From NCBI GenBank assembly GCA_001464935.1, contig LNEL01000050.1:62001-126000 (forward strand): a DNA stretch of 64,000 nt, written 5' to 3'. The position numbers were made by a program, and so were the translations under genes. A model generated the notes under the pieces. That model did no database searches and was not told the DNA's origin. It saw nothing but the letters and a program-made list of their open reading frames with translations. The DNA comes from Gammaproteobacteria bacterium Ga0077536 (GTDB taxonomy: Bacteria; Pseudomonadota; Gammaproteobacteria; Ga0077536). Of this stretch, positions 25,829 to 36,353 are shown one piece after another; position 1 is the first letter of the stretch, and every line of letters begins with the position of its first letter.

Positions 25829-26740
25829 TTGGATCGGCTTGATGCATTGCGTGTCTTCCATCGGGTGGTCGAACTGGGGAGCTTTTCGGCGGTGGCGCGC
25901 GAAATGGCCCGCGCCCAGTCGCAGATCAGCAAAACGATTGCCGGCCTCGAACACCATCTCGGTGTGCGCCTGCTCGTGCGCAGCACGCGCCACGTCGGCC
26001 CGACGGAAGACGGGCGGGAGTACTACTCCCGAACCCTCGACTTTCTGCGCGAGCTCGATGAAGTCGAGCATGAATTCGGCCGGCGACGGGTGACGCCGGT
26101 CGGGCGTCTGCGCGTCGGCTGTCCTGTGGGATTCGGACGTCTGCACCTGGCTCATCGCATGTGCGAATTCCTGATCCGCTACCCCGACATTGAAGTGGAA
26201 CTGAAGCTTGACGACCGCTTCGTCGATCTCGTCGGTGAAGGGATCGATGTCGCGGTGCGCATCGGTGAAATCAGCGACAGCAACCTGATCGCGAGGCGGC
26301 TCGGCACGACCACGCGTGTGGTCGTCGGCGCGCCGGCTTATTTCGCGCGTCACGGTGAACCGCTGACGCCAGCCGACCTGCGCACTCACAACTGTCTGGT
26401 GTACACCGAACTCGCAAGTGGCAGCGAATGGCATTTCGAGGGACCGGAGGGACTGCAGAAGGTGCGGGTTCGTGGCAACTTCGCCGCCAACAATTCGGAA
26501 GTCCTGCGTGAAGCGATACTTGCCGGCACTGGCATCGGGGTCGCGCCGAACTGGCTGTTCGGCAACGAGCTGCAGACACACTTGAAAGTGGTGTTGCGTG
26601 AGTTCAGCCCACGACCACTGCCGATTCATGCGGTCTATCCGTCGCGACGCCATGTGTCGGCGAAGGTACGTGCACTGCTCGACTTCCTCGACGAAAAATT
26701 TTCTGGCGACGCGGATCTTTCGCACCTCGCCAGTCGTTGA
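25829..26740 (+). CDS. LysR family transcriptional regulator
   Basis: 303 residues. N-terminal helix-turn-helix: VVELGSFSAVAREMARAQSQ then ISKTIAGLEHHLGVRLL. The substrate-binding region starts near 92 (GRLRVGCPVGFGRLHLA) and includes EGIDVAVRIGEISDSNLIARRL, typical of the CrgA/DhcR-like group. A TTG start at 25829 is accepted because GGGGAG lies six bases upstream. It is divergent from the EamA transporter and likely autoregulates and controls that gene. Confidence 0.9.
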   Translation: MDRLDALRVFHRVVELGSFSAVAREMARAQSQISKTIAGLEHHLGVRLLVRSTRHVGPTEDGREYYSRTLDFLRELDEVEHEFGRRRVTPVGRLRVGCPVGFGRLHLAHRMCEFLIRYPDIEVELKLDDRFVDLVGEGIDVAVRIGEISDSNLIARRLGTTTRVVVGAPAYFARHGEPLTPADLRTHNCLVYTELASGSEWHFEGPEGLQKVRVRGNFAANNSEVLREAILAGTGIGVAPNWLFGNELQTHLKVVLREFSPRPLPIHAVYPSRRHVSAKVRALLDFLDEKFSGDADLSHLASR

Positions 26741-26854
26741 GAGGCGGGCGGGGCAGCGCGGGCTGCAGCCATTTTCCGCGAACGCCCGCGACTTCATGTC
26801 GTGACACGCGACGGGAAACGTGGGGCCCGGCGCTCTGATCCTCACCACGTCGAA

Positions 26855-27820
26855 TCAGCGCTCCAGGTCCGCGTGGCGTCGCGGCCGCAGTTCTTCAGGG
26901 TGCTCCCGCACGTAGGCGAGCACGTGGCGGCGCTTCTCGCTGCCGCGTAGCCCGGTGTCGCGATCCGAGTCGTCCGGCAGCAGTGCCGGACGCTGCCCGC
27001 GCACGGTGTCGAAGATGCGGCGCCAGCGCATCTTCACCGTGTTGGGTGACACGTGCAGCGCGGCAGCGATGGCCTCGTCGCTCATCGGACGCAGCGCCAG
27101 CCGCAGCACCTCCTGTTCGCCGGGCGCGAAGTCGAACACGGGGGCCTGGTACAGAAAGAAGCGCGCGGCGATCGACGACGGAAAGCGCAGCGCGCGGTCG
27201 CGCGTGGTGCCGCAGAGATACGGCCGTTCACGTGCCGGCGTGTCGGCAGGCACCGCGCGCCGCAGATCGCGCAGCAGCGGATAGCCGGCGGCGCGGGCCA
27301 GCACGTAGGTGTCCTGTCCCGGCATCTCGCGCACGAGGCTCTGCAGCTTCCAGCCGGCGAGCCAGTCGCGCAGCGAATACTCCATCGTCGGGAACCAGCG
27401 CATCACCGAGGGCCGGTACCAGTCGCTGGACGCCAGCGCGAAGTCCAGCCCGAACGCATGCACGCCGTCGCCGGCGTTCGCGTCGCCGTGCTCGCGGGCA
27501 GTCAGCAGCCGCTGTTCACCGGCCAGCGTCGCATGCACGAGCTGACGACAGAGATGGGGACGATCATGCTGCATGACGTCCTGCGCCCACGCGTCCGTCG
27601 CGAAACCGGCCGTGACAAAGCCCTGCACTGTCGTGTCGGCCGGCAGCGCATCGTCGATGAACACGTACATCACCAGGCTGCCGTCGCCGAGCAACCGTCG
27701 CCACACGGTGGGCAGCGCATCGAGCGTGTCGGCCGTATGGACGCCGCGACCCCACGCCGCGGCGAGCGCCTGGCAGCGCGACAGGTCGGCGGGCGTCACC
27801 TTCCGGCAGTGCAGGGCCAT
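26855..27820 (-). CDS. LuxR-type HTH protein
   Basis: 321 residues. The C-terminal helix-turn-helix is FAPGEQEVLRLALRPMSDEA then IAAALHVSPNTVKMRWRRIF, about 229-272, of the FixJ/NarL/LuxR type. The long N-terminal part (about 1-225) has no recognised domain and no receiver Asp signature; it might bind a ligand. An extra C-terminal tail, SEKRRHVLAYVREHPEELRP, is also present in some uncharacterised homologues. It is divergent from the PEP-CTERM gene at 27929 across 108 bases and may control it. Confidence 0.78.
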   Translation of the reverse strand: MALHCRKVTPADLSRCQALAAAWGRGVHTADTLDALPTVWRRLLGDGSLVMYVFIDDALPADTTVQGFVTAGFATDAWAQDVMQHDRPHLCRQLVHATLAGEQRLLTAREHGDANAGDGVHAFGLDFALASSDWYRPSVMRWFPTMEYSLRDWLAGWKLQSLVREMPGQDTYVLARAAGYPLLRDLRRAVPADTPARERPYLCGTTRDRALRFPSSIAARFFLYQAPVFDFAPGEQEVLRLALRPMSDEAIAAALHVSPNTVKMRWRRIFDTVRGQRPALLPDDSDRDTGLRGSEKRRHVLAYVREHPEELRPRRHADLER

Positions 27821-27928
27821 CGCAGACGATCATTCCGGTCGTGATTCCTGATTTGGCGCAGTCTACCCATTTAGGGTGCTGCGCGACCGCGCGGCAGTGC
27901 GCATCGTGGCGAAAAGGAGGACCCAGCC

Positions 27929-30190
27929 ATGACAGCACATCGGACACCCGCACGGCGCAGCGCACGCAACGCCGACAGATTTCGGCACGGCCTGGCGCTT
28001 GCCGTCACCGTCGCCGCCGGCCCGGTCTTCGCGCAGGTGAACTACACCCTCATCGCCCACTCGGACGATGCGCTGTTCGCGGATCTCCGCAGCAGCGTGC
28101 CAGGCTTCGCGCAGTTCCGCTTCGCCGCCCCGGCGATCAACGCGCAGGGCGACGTGAGTTTTCTCGCCGGCGCCATCGACGCGGCCGGCGACGTCGGCCT
28201 GTTCGCCAGCGCGGGCAACAGTGCGCCGTCCCTGCTCCTGAAGAGCGACGGCAACGGCGACGAGGCGGCCAACCCATTCGAATTCATCGCCTCATCCGCA
28301 GTCCCGATCGCACTTTCCGGCGAGGTCGCCTTCGGTGCGACGCTGAAGGGCGGCGGCAACGGCATCTTTCGCATCGACCCGACTGCGCTCACGCCAACAG
28401 TCGTGGCCATCGACCGCTTCGTGCAGCCCGGCGGCGCGTTCGCACCCGGCCTCTATGACAGTGTCCGCCTGCGTCCGAGCATGAATGACAACGGCGACAT
28501 CGTGTTCGCCGGTGTGTATGGCGGCGGCGGCACGGCCGGAATCTTCGCCGGCGCCGACCCGCTCGCCACGCGCATCATCGACACCACGATGAGCACGCGC
28601 CAGGCGAGCTTCTGGCTCGATCCCGTGGTGACCGGCGGTGGGGTGGTGGGGGCGATCACCGAGAATTTTGACCCGGCCGGGCCGGGCTTCTTCAATGAGG
28701 CCACGGCTTATCCCCCCGGTGCGTTCAACGAACGCGTGCTCGCGTCGACGGGTGATGCCTCCCTCGATCGCGTGCAGCCGCCAACCCTCGACATCAACGT
28801 GCATCAGCAGGCGGTCTTCCAGGGCCTCCTGCCAGGTCTGACGGGGACGGCGCCGGATCAGCAGTTGCTCGTCGCGCAGGGCGCCAGTCCGCCGAGCAGT
28901 GTCGCGGACTCGAAATTCGGCACAACGGGCCTGTTTCCGTTCCGCAGCTTCGTCGGCGAAAGCGCGATCACGGGCAACGGCGCCGTGGCCTTCAGCGCGC
29001 GCAGTGCCTTCGGCGAGAAACAGCTGCTGACGCATCAGCTCGGCCGTACCACTGCCGCACAGGGCAAAGTCTATGCGGAGGTGTTGCGCACGAACATGCC
29101 ACTTGACAACCGGTTCGTGCAGGACTTCTCGTTCACGCGCGAAGGCCTGAACGAGCGCGGCGAATTCGCTTTCGTCGCGAACTTCAGCGATGGCACGTCT
29201 GCCGTATACAAGGCCAACTTTGGCTCGAGCGCGCCCGGCGTCGTGCCACAGCCCGGCCTGCGCGCGGAAGTCGGCACGCGTCGCTACTCGTCCGTGACGA
29301 ATGTGCAGACCGTCCTGCAGGATGTCGAGACCGACGACGTGCCGGGTCATGCGATTGCGTCAATTCCCGGCGATACGAGCGACGACGCCCGCGCCGACGT
29401 GCTGAACGATGCCACCGGCACGCATCTGAAATCGATCAGCAGGGCGACGGCTTCGTTCTCGGGATCGGGCGGCAGCCGGGTCGGCGAGTCGCGCGCGACG
29501 GCCAGCGCGATCACGAACTGGACGATTCCCAATCCTAGTCCGAATCCGGGCAGTGGCCCGACCAGCGAAACACTGGTGATGACGCTCATCACGGACGGCA
29601 CCTTGCTGCACGACCTCGGGACCATCGGGCCATTATTCGCGGTCACGACGCCAGGTCGGCTGTCGTCGCCAGGGGGCATCGCGGTCGACCCGCTGGGTGG
29701 CACGATATTCCCGCGCGCGCCGCTCGTCGCGGAAGTGAACTTCACGGTGAATGCGAACGTCGGTGGCCGCACGTTCAATGCGTTCGGCGGCTACGCGTCG
29801 CTGCGCGATGGCCAACTGATCGTGGCCGGTGACTGGGATCCGGCAACCTGGCACATCACCGGCGGTCGCAGCGAGCTGCGCGCGAGCATCAACACCTTCC
29901 AGTCCGTCGAATATACCGTGGACTACGACGAAACGTTCGCTCTCGAATTCGTCATCGACACCTTCGCGAGCACCAACAGCTTCTTCGGCAATGCAACGGC
30001 CCTGTCCGACTTCGGCAATACCGCGCGTTTCGTGCTCAGCACTCGCTCTGGCGCGCCTGTCATCCAGCTCGGCACGGATGGCGTGGCCGTCGTGCCACTG
30101 CCGGGGGCTGCATGGCTGATGATGACGGCCTGCGTCGCGCTGGGCGTTTGGCGGCCCCGGCGCTTGCATCAGGGGGGGCTCCGCACCTGA
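27929..30190 (+). CDS. PEP-CTERM protein with NxxGxxAF tandem repeats
   Basis: 753 residues, with AAAAGGAGG nine bases before the ATG. A signal peptide (HGLALAVTVAAGPVFA) is followed by repeats of the choice-of-anchor NxxGxxAF kind: INAQGDVSFLAG, LSGEVAFGA, MNDNGDIVFAG, TGNGAVAFSA and NERGEFAFVA. The second half is a different beta-rich domain. The end VPLPGAAWLMMTACVALGVW with RPRR is a sorting signal. The protein is likely surface or matrix associated; an exosortase must be elsewhere. Confidence 0.88.
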   Translation: MTAHRTPARRSARNADRFRHGLALAVTVAAGPVFAQVNYTLIAHSDDALFADLRSSVPGFAQFRFAAPAINAQGDVSFLAGAIDAAGDVGLFASAGNSAPSLLLKSDGNGDEAANPFEFIASSAVPIALSGEVAFGATLKGGGNGIFRIDPTALTPTVVAIDRFVQPGGAFAPGLYDSVRLRPSMNDNGDIVFAGVYGGGGTAGIFAGADPLATRIIDTTMSTRQASFWLDPVVTGGGVVGAITENFDPAGPGFFNEATAYPPGAFNERVLASTGDASLDRVQPPTLDINVHQQAVFQGLLPGLTGTAPDQQLLVAQGASPPSSVADSKFGTTGLFPFRSFVGESAITGNGAVAFSARSAFGEKQLLTHQLGRTTAAQGKVYAEVLRTNMPLDNRFVQDFSFTREGLNERGEFAFVANFSDGTSAVYKANFGSSAPGVVPQPGLRAEVGTRRYSSVTNVQTVLQDVETDDVPGHAIASIPGDTSDDARADVLNDATGTHLKSISRATASFSGSGGSRVGESRATASAITNWTIPNPSPNPGSGPTSETLVMTLITDGTLLHDLGTIGPLFAVTTPGRLSSPGGIAVDPLGGTIFPRAPLVAEVNFTVNANVGGRTFNAFGGYASLRDGQLIVAGDWDPATWHITGGRSELRASINTFQSVEYTVDYDETFALEFVIDTFASTNSFFGNATALSDFGNTARFVLSTRSGAPVIQLGTDGVAVVPLPGAAWLMMTACVALGVWRPRRLHQGGLRT

Positions 30191-30297
30191 CGCGGCAGTC
30201 CCGGCGTGCAGAATCGACGACGCCGCGCCGCGGCCTCAACTCGGGCCGCCTGCGGTCGACAACAGGAGGTAGTCGCCACGTCACGGAGACGACCTTC

Positions 30298-31365
30298 ATG
30301 GATGCCATCGCCAGCCCGTTCCGCCCGGGATCCCTAGCCCGTGCCTTTCAATCGTTTCGTCACGAAGCGGGTGGCACCGATGCCGGAGGCGGCTTTCGGC
30401 GCCGGTCGGCCGAAGGCCTCGGCGCGTCGAAGGGCCTTGCCCACTGCCGCGACTGCGACAAGGACGATGCACGCAAACCGGACCGCGCGTCGGCGCCGCA
30501 GTCCGCCGCCATGGCCGCCCTCAGCTACCGGCGCGCGGAGAGCACGTCGCTGTTCATCCAGACCCGGGACGGGGACACGGTCGAACTGAAGATTCGCTCG
30601 CGCGAGGCGACATCGCTCGCGGCGGCGCAGTGGCAGGACGGTGACCAGACCGCATCCGCCGTGCAGCAGCGCTCGCTCAGCAGCACGCGCATGTCGTTCG
30701 AGGTCAAGGGCGAGCTCAGCGCAGAAGAACTGGCAGCCATCCGCGACGTCGTCGAGCAGGCCGACGCGCTCGCGGGGCAGTTCTTCGACAATGACGTCGC
30801 AGGCGCATTTGCCGCCGCCGAACGTCTGCACATGGACGGATCGCAGCTGGCCAGCGTCGCGTTCAGTGCCAGTCTGCGCGAGCAGCTCACGTATACGGAG
30901 AAGTCGTCGTCGCGGCCGGCCAGCGCACCACTCGCGACGTCGGGTGAACCGCTTGGCCCGCCGTCTGCTCGCGACGTCGCACCGGCGTCTGCCGAAGCGG
31001 CGTCCGGGCCGGTGGCGGCGCCCACCGTCGACAGCGCACCGCCTGCAACCATTCCAGTGCAGTTGCCGGACAGCCTCGCGCCGCCGCCGGCCGCCACTCC
31101 CGGCGCATCGCCCACGGCCGATCCGTTGACCAGCATTCGCCAGTTCCTGACCAACCTGCTCGACCAGTTGTCGGCGCCGGGCCCGTCGGAAGCCGCGAGC
31201 CTCGACCTGTCGCTGAAGATCAGGATCTTTCAGTCTGTCGTCACCACCGCCGCCGCCGCCCAGCCGGCGGCGGGCGACAGCGCCGAGCCGCTGCCGGCCC
31301 TGGTGCCGGAGACACTCGACGCACTGGCGGCGCAGCAGGATCCGCCGTTGCGCGCGCTGGCGTGA
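30298..31365 (+). CDS. Conserved-type hypothetical protein, low-complexity C-terminus
   Basis: 355 residues from the ATG at 30298, with GGAG nine bases upstream; the frame is open further up but reads shadow of the PEP-CTERM 3' end. The middle part is structured: SLFIQTRDGDTVELKIRSRE and ELSAEELAAIRDVVEQADAL then AGQFFDNDVAGAFAAAERLH. The C-terminal half is Ala/Pro-rich and probably disordered. There is a CRDCDK motif near 51. No signal peptide. Pieces resemble uncharacterised gammaproteobacterial proteins, but no function can be given. Confidence 0.65.
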   Translation: MDAIASPFRPGSLARAFQSFRHEAGGTDAGGGFRRRSAEGLGASKGLAHCRDCDKDDARKPDRASAPQSAAMAALSYRRAESTSLFIQTRDGDTVELKIRSREATSLAAAQWQDGDQTASAVQQRSLSSTRMSFEVKGELSAEELAAIRDVVEQADALAGQFFDNDVAGAFAAAERLHMDGSQLASVAFSASLREQLTYTEKSSSRPASAPLATSGEPLGPPSARDVAPASAEAASGPVAAPTVDSAPPATIPVQLPDSLAPPPAATPGASPTADPLTSIRQFLTNLLDQLSAPGPSEAASLDLSLKIRIFQSVVTTAAAAQPAAGDSAEPLPALVPETLDALAAQQDPPLRALA

Positions 31366-31383
31366 CGCGCAAGCGCGGGCCGC

Positions 31384-32436
31384 TCAGGCCCGTGCTTCGA
31401 GCACCATGTTGAAAGGCGTTTCGATCGTCCGGCGCATTCGTCCAAACCCGCCCTGCGTGACGATCACTTCGCGCAGTCGCTTCTCGCCCGCCTGTGCACC
31501 GAGAGCCGCGCCCACCGGCTGCGCGAGTGAGGTTGGCACGCACACCATCGTCGACGCCGCGTAGAACAGGCGCCCGATCGGATGCAGGTTCTTTTCGAGT
31601 TCGTCATGGGCGAACGGCTCGACGACCATCCAGGTGCCGTCCGGCTTCAGTGTCTGCAACACGTGACGCGCGACGCCGGCCGGATCGCCCATGTCGTGCA
31701 GACAGTCGAAACACGTGACGAGATCGTAGTCTCTGCCGGGGAATTCCTGCGCCGCGCCGACTTCGAAGCGCACGTTCGGCAGGCCGTGGTCCTTCGCATG
31801 GGCGTTGGCCGCGGCTATCGACGGTGCGTGAAAGTCGAAACCAACGAAACTCGAATTCGGAAACTCCTTCGCCATGATCAACGTCGAGTGGCCATGCCCG
31901 CAGCCGACGTCCGCGACCGCCGCGCCACGCGTGAGTTTGTCGACGACACCCTCGAGACTCGGCAGCCACGCCTGCACGAGATTCGCGATGTAGCCCGGCC
32001 GAAAGAAGGCCGCCACCGCACAGAACAGGCAGCCCGCCTGATCGCCCCAGGCCACGCCGCCGCCATGCAGGAACGCCGACTGCACTTTGGGCTGAATCTC
32101 GATGTAGGCAGCGGCCGCGTCGAAGGCGCCCTGCATGTACACCGGGCTGTCGGGGTTGGCGAACACCATGGCCTGCTCGGGCGGCAGTGAGAAGCATCCG
32201 CTCTGCGCGTCGTAGGCGATATAGTTCGACGCCGCGTTGGCCGCACACCACTCGCGGACATGGCGTTCGGCGAGACCTGCAGCGGTGGCCAATGCCATCG
32301 GGGTCATGGGCCCCTGTTCCTGCAGCAGGCGGTAGAGGCCGAGCGCGTGACCAATGCGGACGAGTCCGACAGTGAATGCGCCGCCAAGGTCTGCCACGAT
32401 CTGACCCATGAAAGCCTGCAATTTGTTCGGGTCCAT
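31384..32436 (-). CDS. Class I SAM-dependent methyltransferase with winged-helix N-domain
   Basis: 350 residues. The N-domain (about 20-95) holds a winged helix (GPMTPMALATAAGLAERHVR). The SAM-binding fold has VADVGCGHGHST (motif I, near 175), FVGFDFHAPSI, YDLVTCFDCLHDMGDP and LKPDGTWMVVEPF. The architecture is like O-methyltransferase-type proteins such as the Rv2258c group. AAGGA lies seven bases before the ATG. It is downstream of the formyltransferase-like gene by 43 bases on the same strand, so probably in its operon. Confidence 0.85.
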   Translation of the reverse strand: MDPNKLQAFMGQIVADLGGAFTVGLVRIGHALGLYRLLQEQGPMTPMALATAAGLAERHVREWCAANAASNYIAYDAQSGCFSLPPEQAMVFANPDSPVYMQGAFDAAAAYIEIQPKVQSAFLHGGGVAWGDQAGCLFCAVAAFFRPGYIANLVQAWLPSLEGVVDKLTRGAAVADVGCGHGHSTLIMAKEFPNSSFVGFDFHAPSIAAANAHAKDHGLPNVRFEVGAAQEFPGRDYDLVTCFDCLHDMGDPAGVARHVLQTLKPDGTWMVVEPFAHDELEKNLHPIGRLFYAASTMVCVPTSLAQPVGAALGAQAGEKRLREVIVTQGGFGRMRRTIETPFNMVLEARA

Positions 32437-32479
32437 TGGGAAGTCCTTCTCTGGTGGATGGGGGGCGAGTCGAACGCGT

Positions 32480-33160
32480 TCAGATATCGTCGAAATAGGG
32501 CGGGTGAATGATCGCCCGCGGATGATTCAGGAACACCCGTTCGAGATGCGCGGGATGCGCGGGATCGAGCGCCGCGAACCAGCCGCGGATTTCCGCGATG
32601 GGCGTGTGCCGGTTGTCCGGATCCCAGTGGTCATCGGTGGCCGTGAAACAGCGCGTGCCATTGTCGCCCTGCGCGATTGATTGGCAGGTCCAGTCGAGGA
32701 TGCGCTGGCATTCCTCGACACTGCGTGCGACCACCTCGCCGATACTCGCGCTTGCGGGCACTTCCCAGCGCTCGGCACGGTAGATGGGGCCGTGATCGAT
32801 GATCTCGTCGATCTCGTGCAGGGTCGTCCCGTGGTGCGTGCGACGGCTGCGATTGACGACGGGCTGACACCACACGCCCCAGCAGCCGCCGTGCTCCGGC
32901 GGACCGGGATGGATGTTCACTGCACCGTAATGCGCCTTGCGCAGGTGATGTGCTTTCAGCACGACCCCGCTGACATGGGAAATGAGGAGGTTGTAATCGC
33001 AGGCATCGATGGCCTTGAGGACCTCGGGCTTCGTGGCCGCGTTGCCCATCTCCCAGAAGATCAGCTGTGGATGGCGAAAGTGTCGCTGCACGATGGTCAT
33101 GACTTCATCGGCCAAATCAGGCAGCGACGTCAGCACCAGCACCCGGTAGCGATCGTTCAT
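32480..33160 (-). CDS. Formyltransferase-fold protein
   Basis: 226 residues from the ATG at 33160, with AAGGA six bases upstream. The catalytic Asn-x-His is seen in AVNIHPGPPEHGG (Asn82, His84) and the Asp in EIIDHGPIY (Asp122), as in GAR and Met-tRNA formyltransferases. The protein lacks the C-terminal domain of Met-tRNA formyltransferase, so a small-molecule or nucleotide-sugar acceptor is likelier. The open frame continues upstream into the monooxygenase, giving an apparent 757-residue fusion (32480-34753). This is explained by a frameshift in the upstream gene. Confidence 0.8.
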   Translation of the reverse strand: MNDRYRVLVLTSLPDLADEVMTIVQRHFRHPQLIFWEMGNAATKPEVLKAIDACDYNLLISHVSGVVLKAHHLRKAHYGAVNIHPGPPEHGGCWGVWCQPVVNRSRRTHHGTTLHEIDEIIDHGPIYRAERWEVPASASIGEVVARSVEECQRILDWTCQSIAQGDNGTRCFTATDDHWDPDNRHTPIAEIRGWFAALDPAHPAHLERVFLNHPRAIIHPPYFDDI

Positions 33161-33171
33161 GCTGTCTTCCT

Positions 33172-34753
<1,582 letters not shown>

Positions 34754-34903
34754 ATATCGCTCCCGGATGGATGACAGGGCCTGGGTCGACAGGCGGCGGG
34801 TTCAAGATTAGCACCGGGACGTGGCACCCTGCAGGTCAGTGCGCTGCCGCATTCACGCGGGCATTGCGTTGACAGTCGGCGCGCCCCGGCGCATGTTCGC
34901 GCG

Positions 34904-35842
34904 ATGAAATGCCAGCACACGATTCACCATGCCCAGGGGCACCGGGGCTGGAACAATGCGAATGCGCCGGTGCTGCGCATCGCGCCCGGCGACGCGATCG
35001 AGTTCCATGCGCTCGATGCCTCCGATGGCCAGTTGACACCGCAGTCGGACGCCGCGGCGCTGCTGCAGCTCGACTTCGCGCGTGTGAACCCGGTCGTCGG
35101 GCCGGTGTACATCGATGGCGCGGCGCCGGGTGACGCCGTCAAGGTGACTCTGCTCGACTTCGCGCCGTCAGGCTGGGGCTGGACGGGAAATATCCCGGGC
35201 TTCGGCCTGCTGGCCGATCAGTTCACCGCGCCGCATCTGCAGCACTGGCACTACGACGCGACGGCCCGCACGCCGGCGCTCTTCGGCCCGGGCGGACGCG
35301 TACCGCTGAAGCCGATGTGCGGCACGCTCGGACTCGCGCCGGCGGCAGCGGGCTTGCATTCGATCGTGCCGCCGCGCCGTGTGGGTGGCAACATGGACAT
35401 TCGCGATATCGCCGCGGGCACCACGCTCTACCTGCCGGTCGAGGTGGCCGGCGGCCTGTTCAGTCTCGGCGACGCGCATGCGGCGCAGGGCGACGGCGAA
35501 ATCTGCGGGACGGCAATCGAGACGGCGTGTACGGTCGCGGCGCGCTTCGAACTGGTCAAGCAGGCGGGGCTCGGATCGCCGCGCTTCACCACGCCCGGCC
35601 CGGTCACGCGTCATCTCGATCACGCGGGCTACGAAGTGACGACAGGCATCGGCCCCGACTTGATGACGGCGGCGCGCGACGCGGTGTCCGCCATGGTGGA
35701 TCTCATCGCGGCCACGCAGCACATGAATCCCGTCGACGCCTACCTGCTGTGTTCGGTATGCGGCGATCTCCGGATCAGTGAAATCGTCGACATGCCGAAC
35801 TGGATCGTGTCGTTCTACTTTCCACGCTGCGTGTTCGACTGA
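34904..35842 (+). CDS. Acetamidase/formamidase family protein
   Basis: 312 residues, the usual length of the FmdA/AmdA family, which hydrolyses short amides. Family segments: NPVVGPVYIDGAAPGDAVKV, WGWTGNIPGFGLL, VPPRRVGGNMDIRDIAAG, LFSLGDAHAAQGDGEICGTA and MNPVDAYLLCSVCGDLRI. No signal peptide. It is divergent from the monooxygenase across 150 bases, which must hold both promoters. The substrate may be a formamide or other amide arising in the neighbouring oxygenase/formyltransferase pathway, but this is inference. Confidence 0.9.
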   Translation: MKCQHTIHHAQGHRGWNNANAPVLRIAPGDAIEFHALDASDGQLTPQSDAAALLQLDFARVNPVVGPVYIDGAAPGDAVKVTLLDFAPSGWGWTGNIPGFGLLADQFTAPHLQHWHYDATARTPALFGPGGRVPLKPMCGTLGLAPAAAGLHSIVPPRRVGGNMDIRDIAAGTTLYLPVEVAGGLFSLGDAHAAQGDGEICGTAIETACTVAARFELVKQAGLGSPRFTTPGPVTRHLDHAGYEVTTGIGPDLMTAARDAVSAMVDLIAATQHMNPVDAYLLCSVCGDLRISEIVDMPNWIVSFYFPRCVFD

Positions 35843-35934
35843 CGGCAGTCCCGCCATGCCACGAAGCATGTCCGAGGGGCATTCGTGTCAGCCCGCAACG
35901 GGGGAGACCGTTCCGATTTTCTGCTGCTGAACGC

Positions 35935-36111
35935 ATGAACTTCCTTGCGATGCTGTTCGTCGTGGCCGCCGTCTGGGCCCTGGTGTCCGGCCGCGCCCAT
36001 TGGCTGTCCGGAGTCGTCACGCGCCACGAGCGCCCGATCGGGTATTGGCTCAGCGTCGTGACGTGTGTGGTGATCGCAGCCCTGCTGTGGGCGCTGGGGC
36101 CCGTGCGCTAA
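35935..36111 (+). CDS. Small two-helix membrane protein (58 aa)
   Basis: ATG at 35935 to TAA at 36111. Two hydrophobic segments, MNFLAMLFVVAAVWALVSG and IGYWLSVVTCVVIAALLWAL, are linked by a short basic loop (VVTRHERP). No strong ribosome site is seen. It is 92 bases downstream of the amidase gene on the same strand. No family recognised. Confidence 0.55.
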   Translation: MNFLAMLFVVAAVWALVSGRAHWLSGVVTRHERPIGYWLSVVTCVVIAALLWALGPVR

Positions 36112-36173
36112 ATAGCAGCGCGTCAATATCGATCAGCGGCCATGCGCTGGGTCGAAAACTGCGGTTCTTCCGC

Positions 36174-36200
36174 AGGTTGGGCTGACGCAGGAAGCCCAAC
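36174..36200 (+). repeat. Hairpin module of dispersed repeat, left arm of 27-bp inverted pair
   Basis: Contains GTTGGGCT...AGCCCAAC, an 8-bp stem with a nine-base loop (GACGCAGGA). Its whole 27 bases are the exact reverse complement of 36298-36324, 97 bases away. The same module in degenerate form ends copies 1 and 3 of the composite repeat. Confidence 0.85.
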
Positions 36201-36297
36201 GTGCGGCGTATCGGCAACGACTCTATGAGTGCGGCCGATTTGTCCCGCTCCGCAGCGTGCTCAAAAAGTGAATCGACAGCGCCGTGCGCACCCAAGA

Positions 36298-36324
36298 GTT
36301 GGGCTTCCTGCGTCAGCCCAACCT
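36298..36324 (-). repeat. Hairpin module of dispersed repeat, right arm of 27-bp inverted pair
   Basis: Exact reverse complement of 36174-36200. The 97 bases between the arms have no gene. The pair sits between two convergent genes (58-residue membrane protein and AraC regulator) and could act as a bidirectional terminator or be a REP/BIME-like or MITE-like unit. Confidence 0.85.
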
Positions 36325-36353
36325 ACGACTGGAGCGTATTGGCGCTCTTCTAT

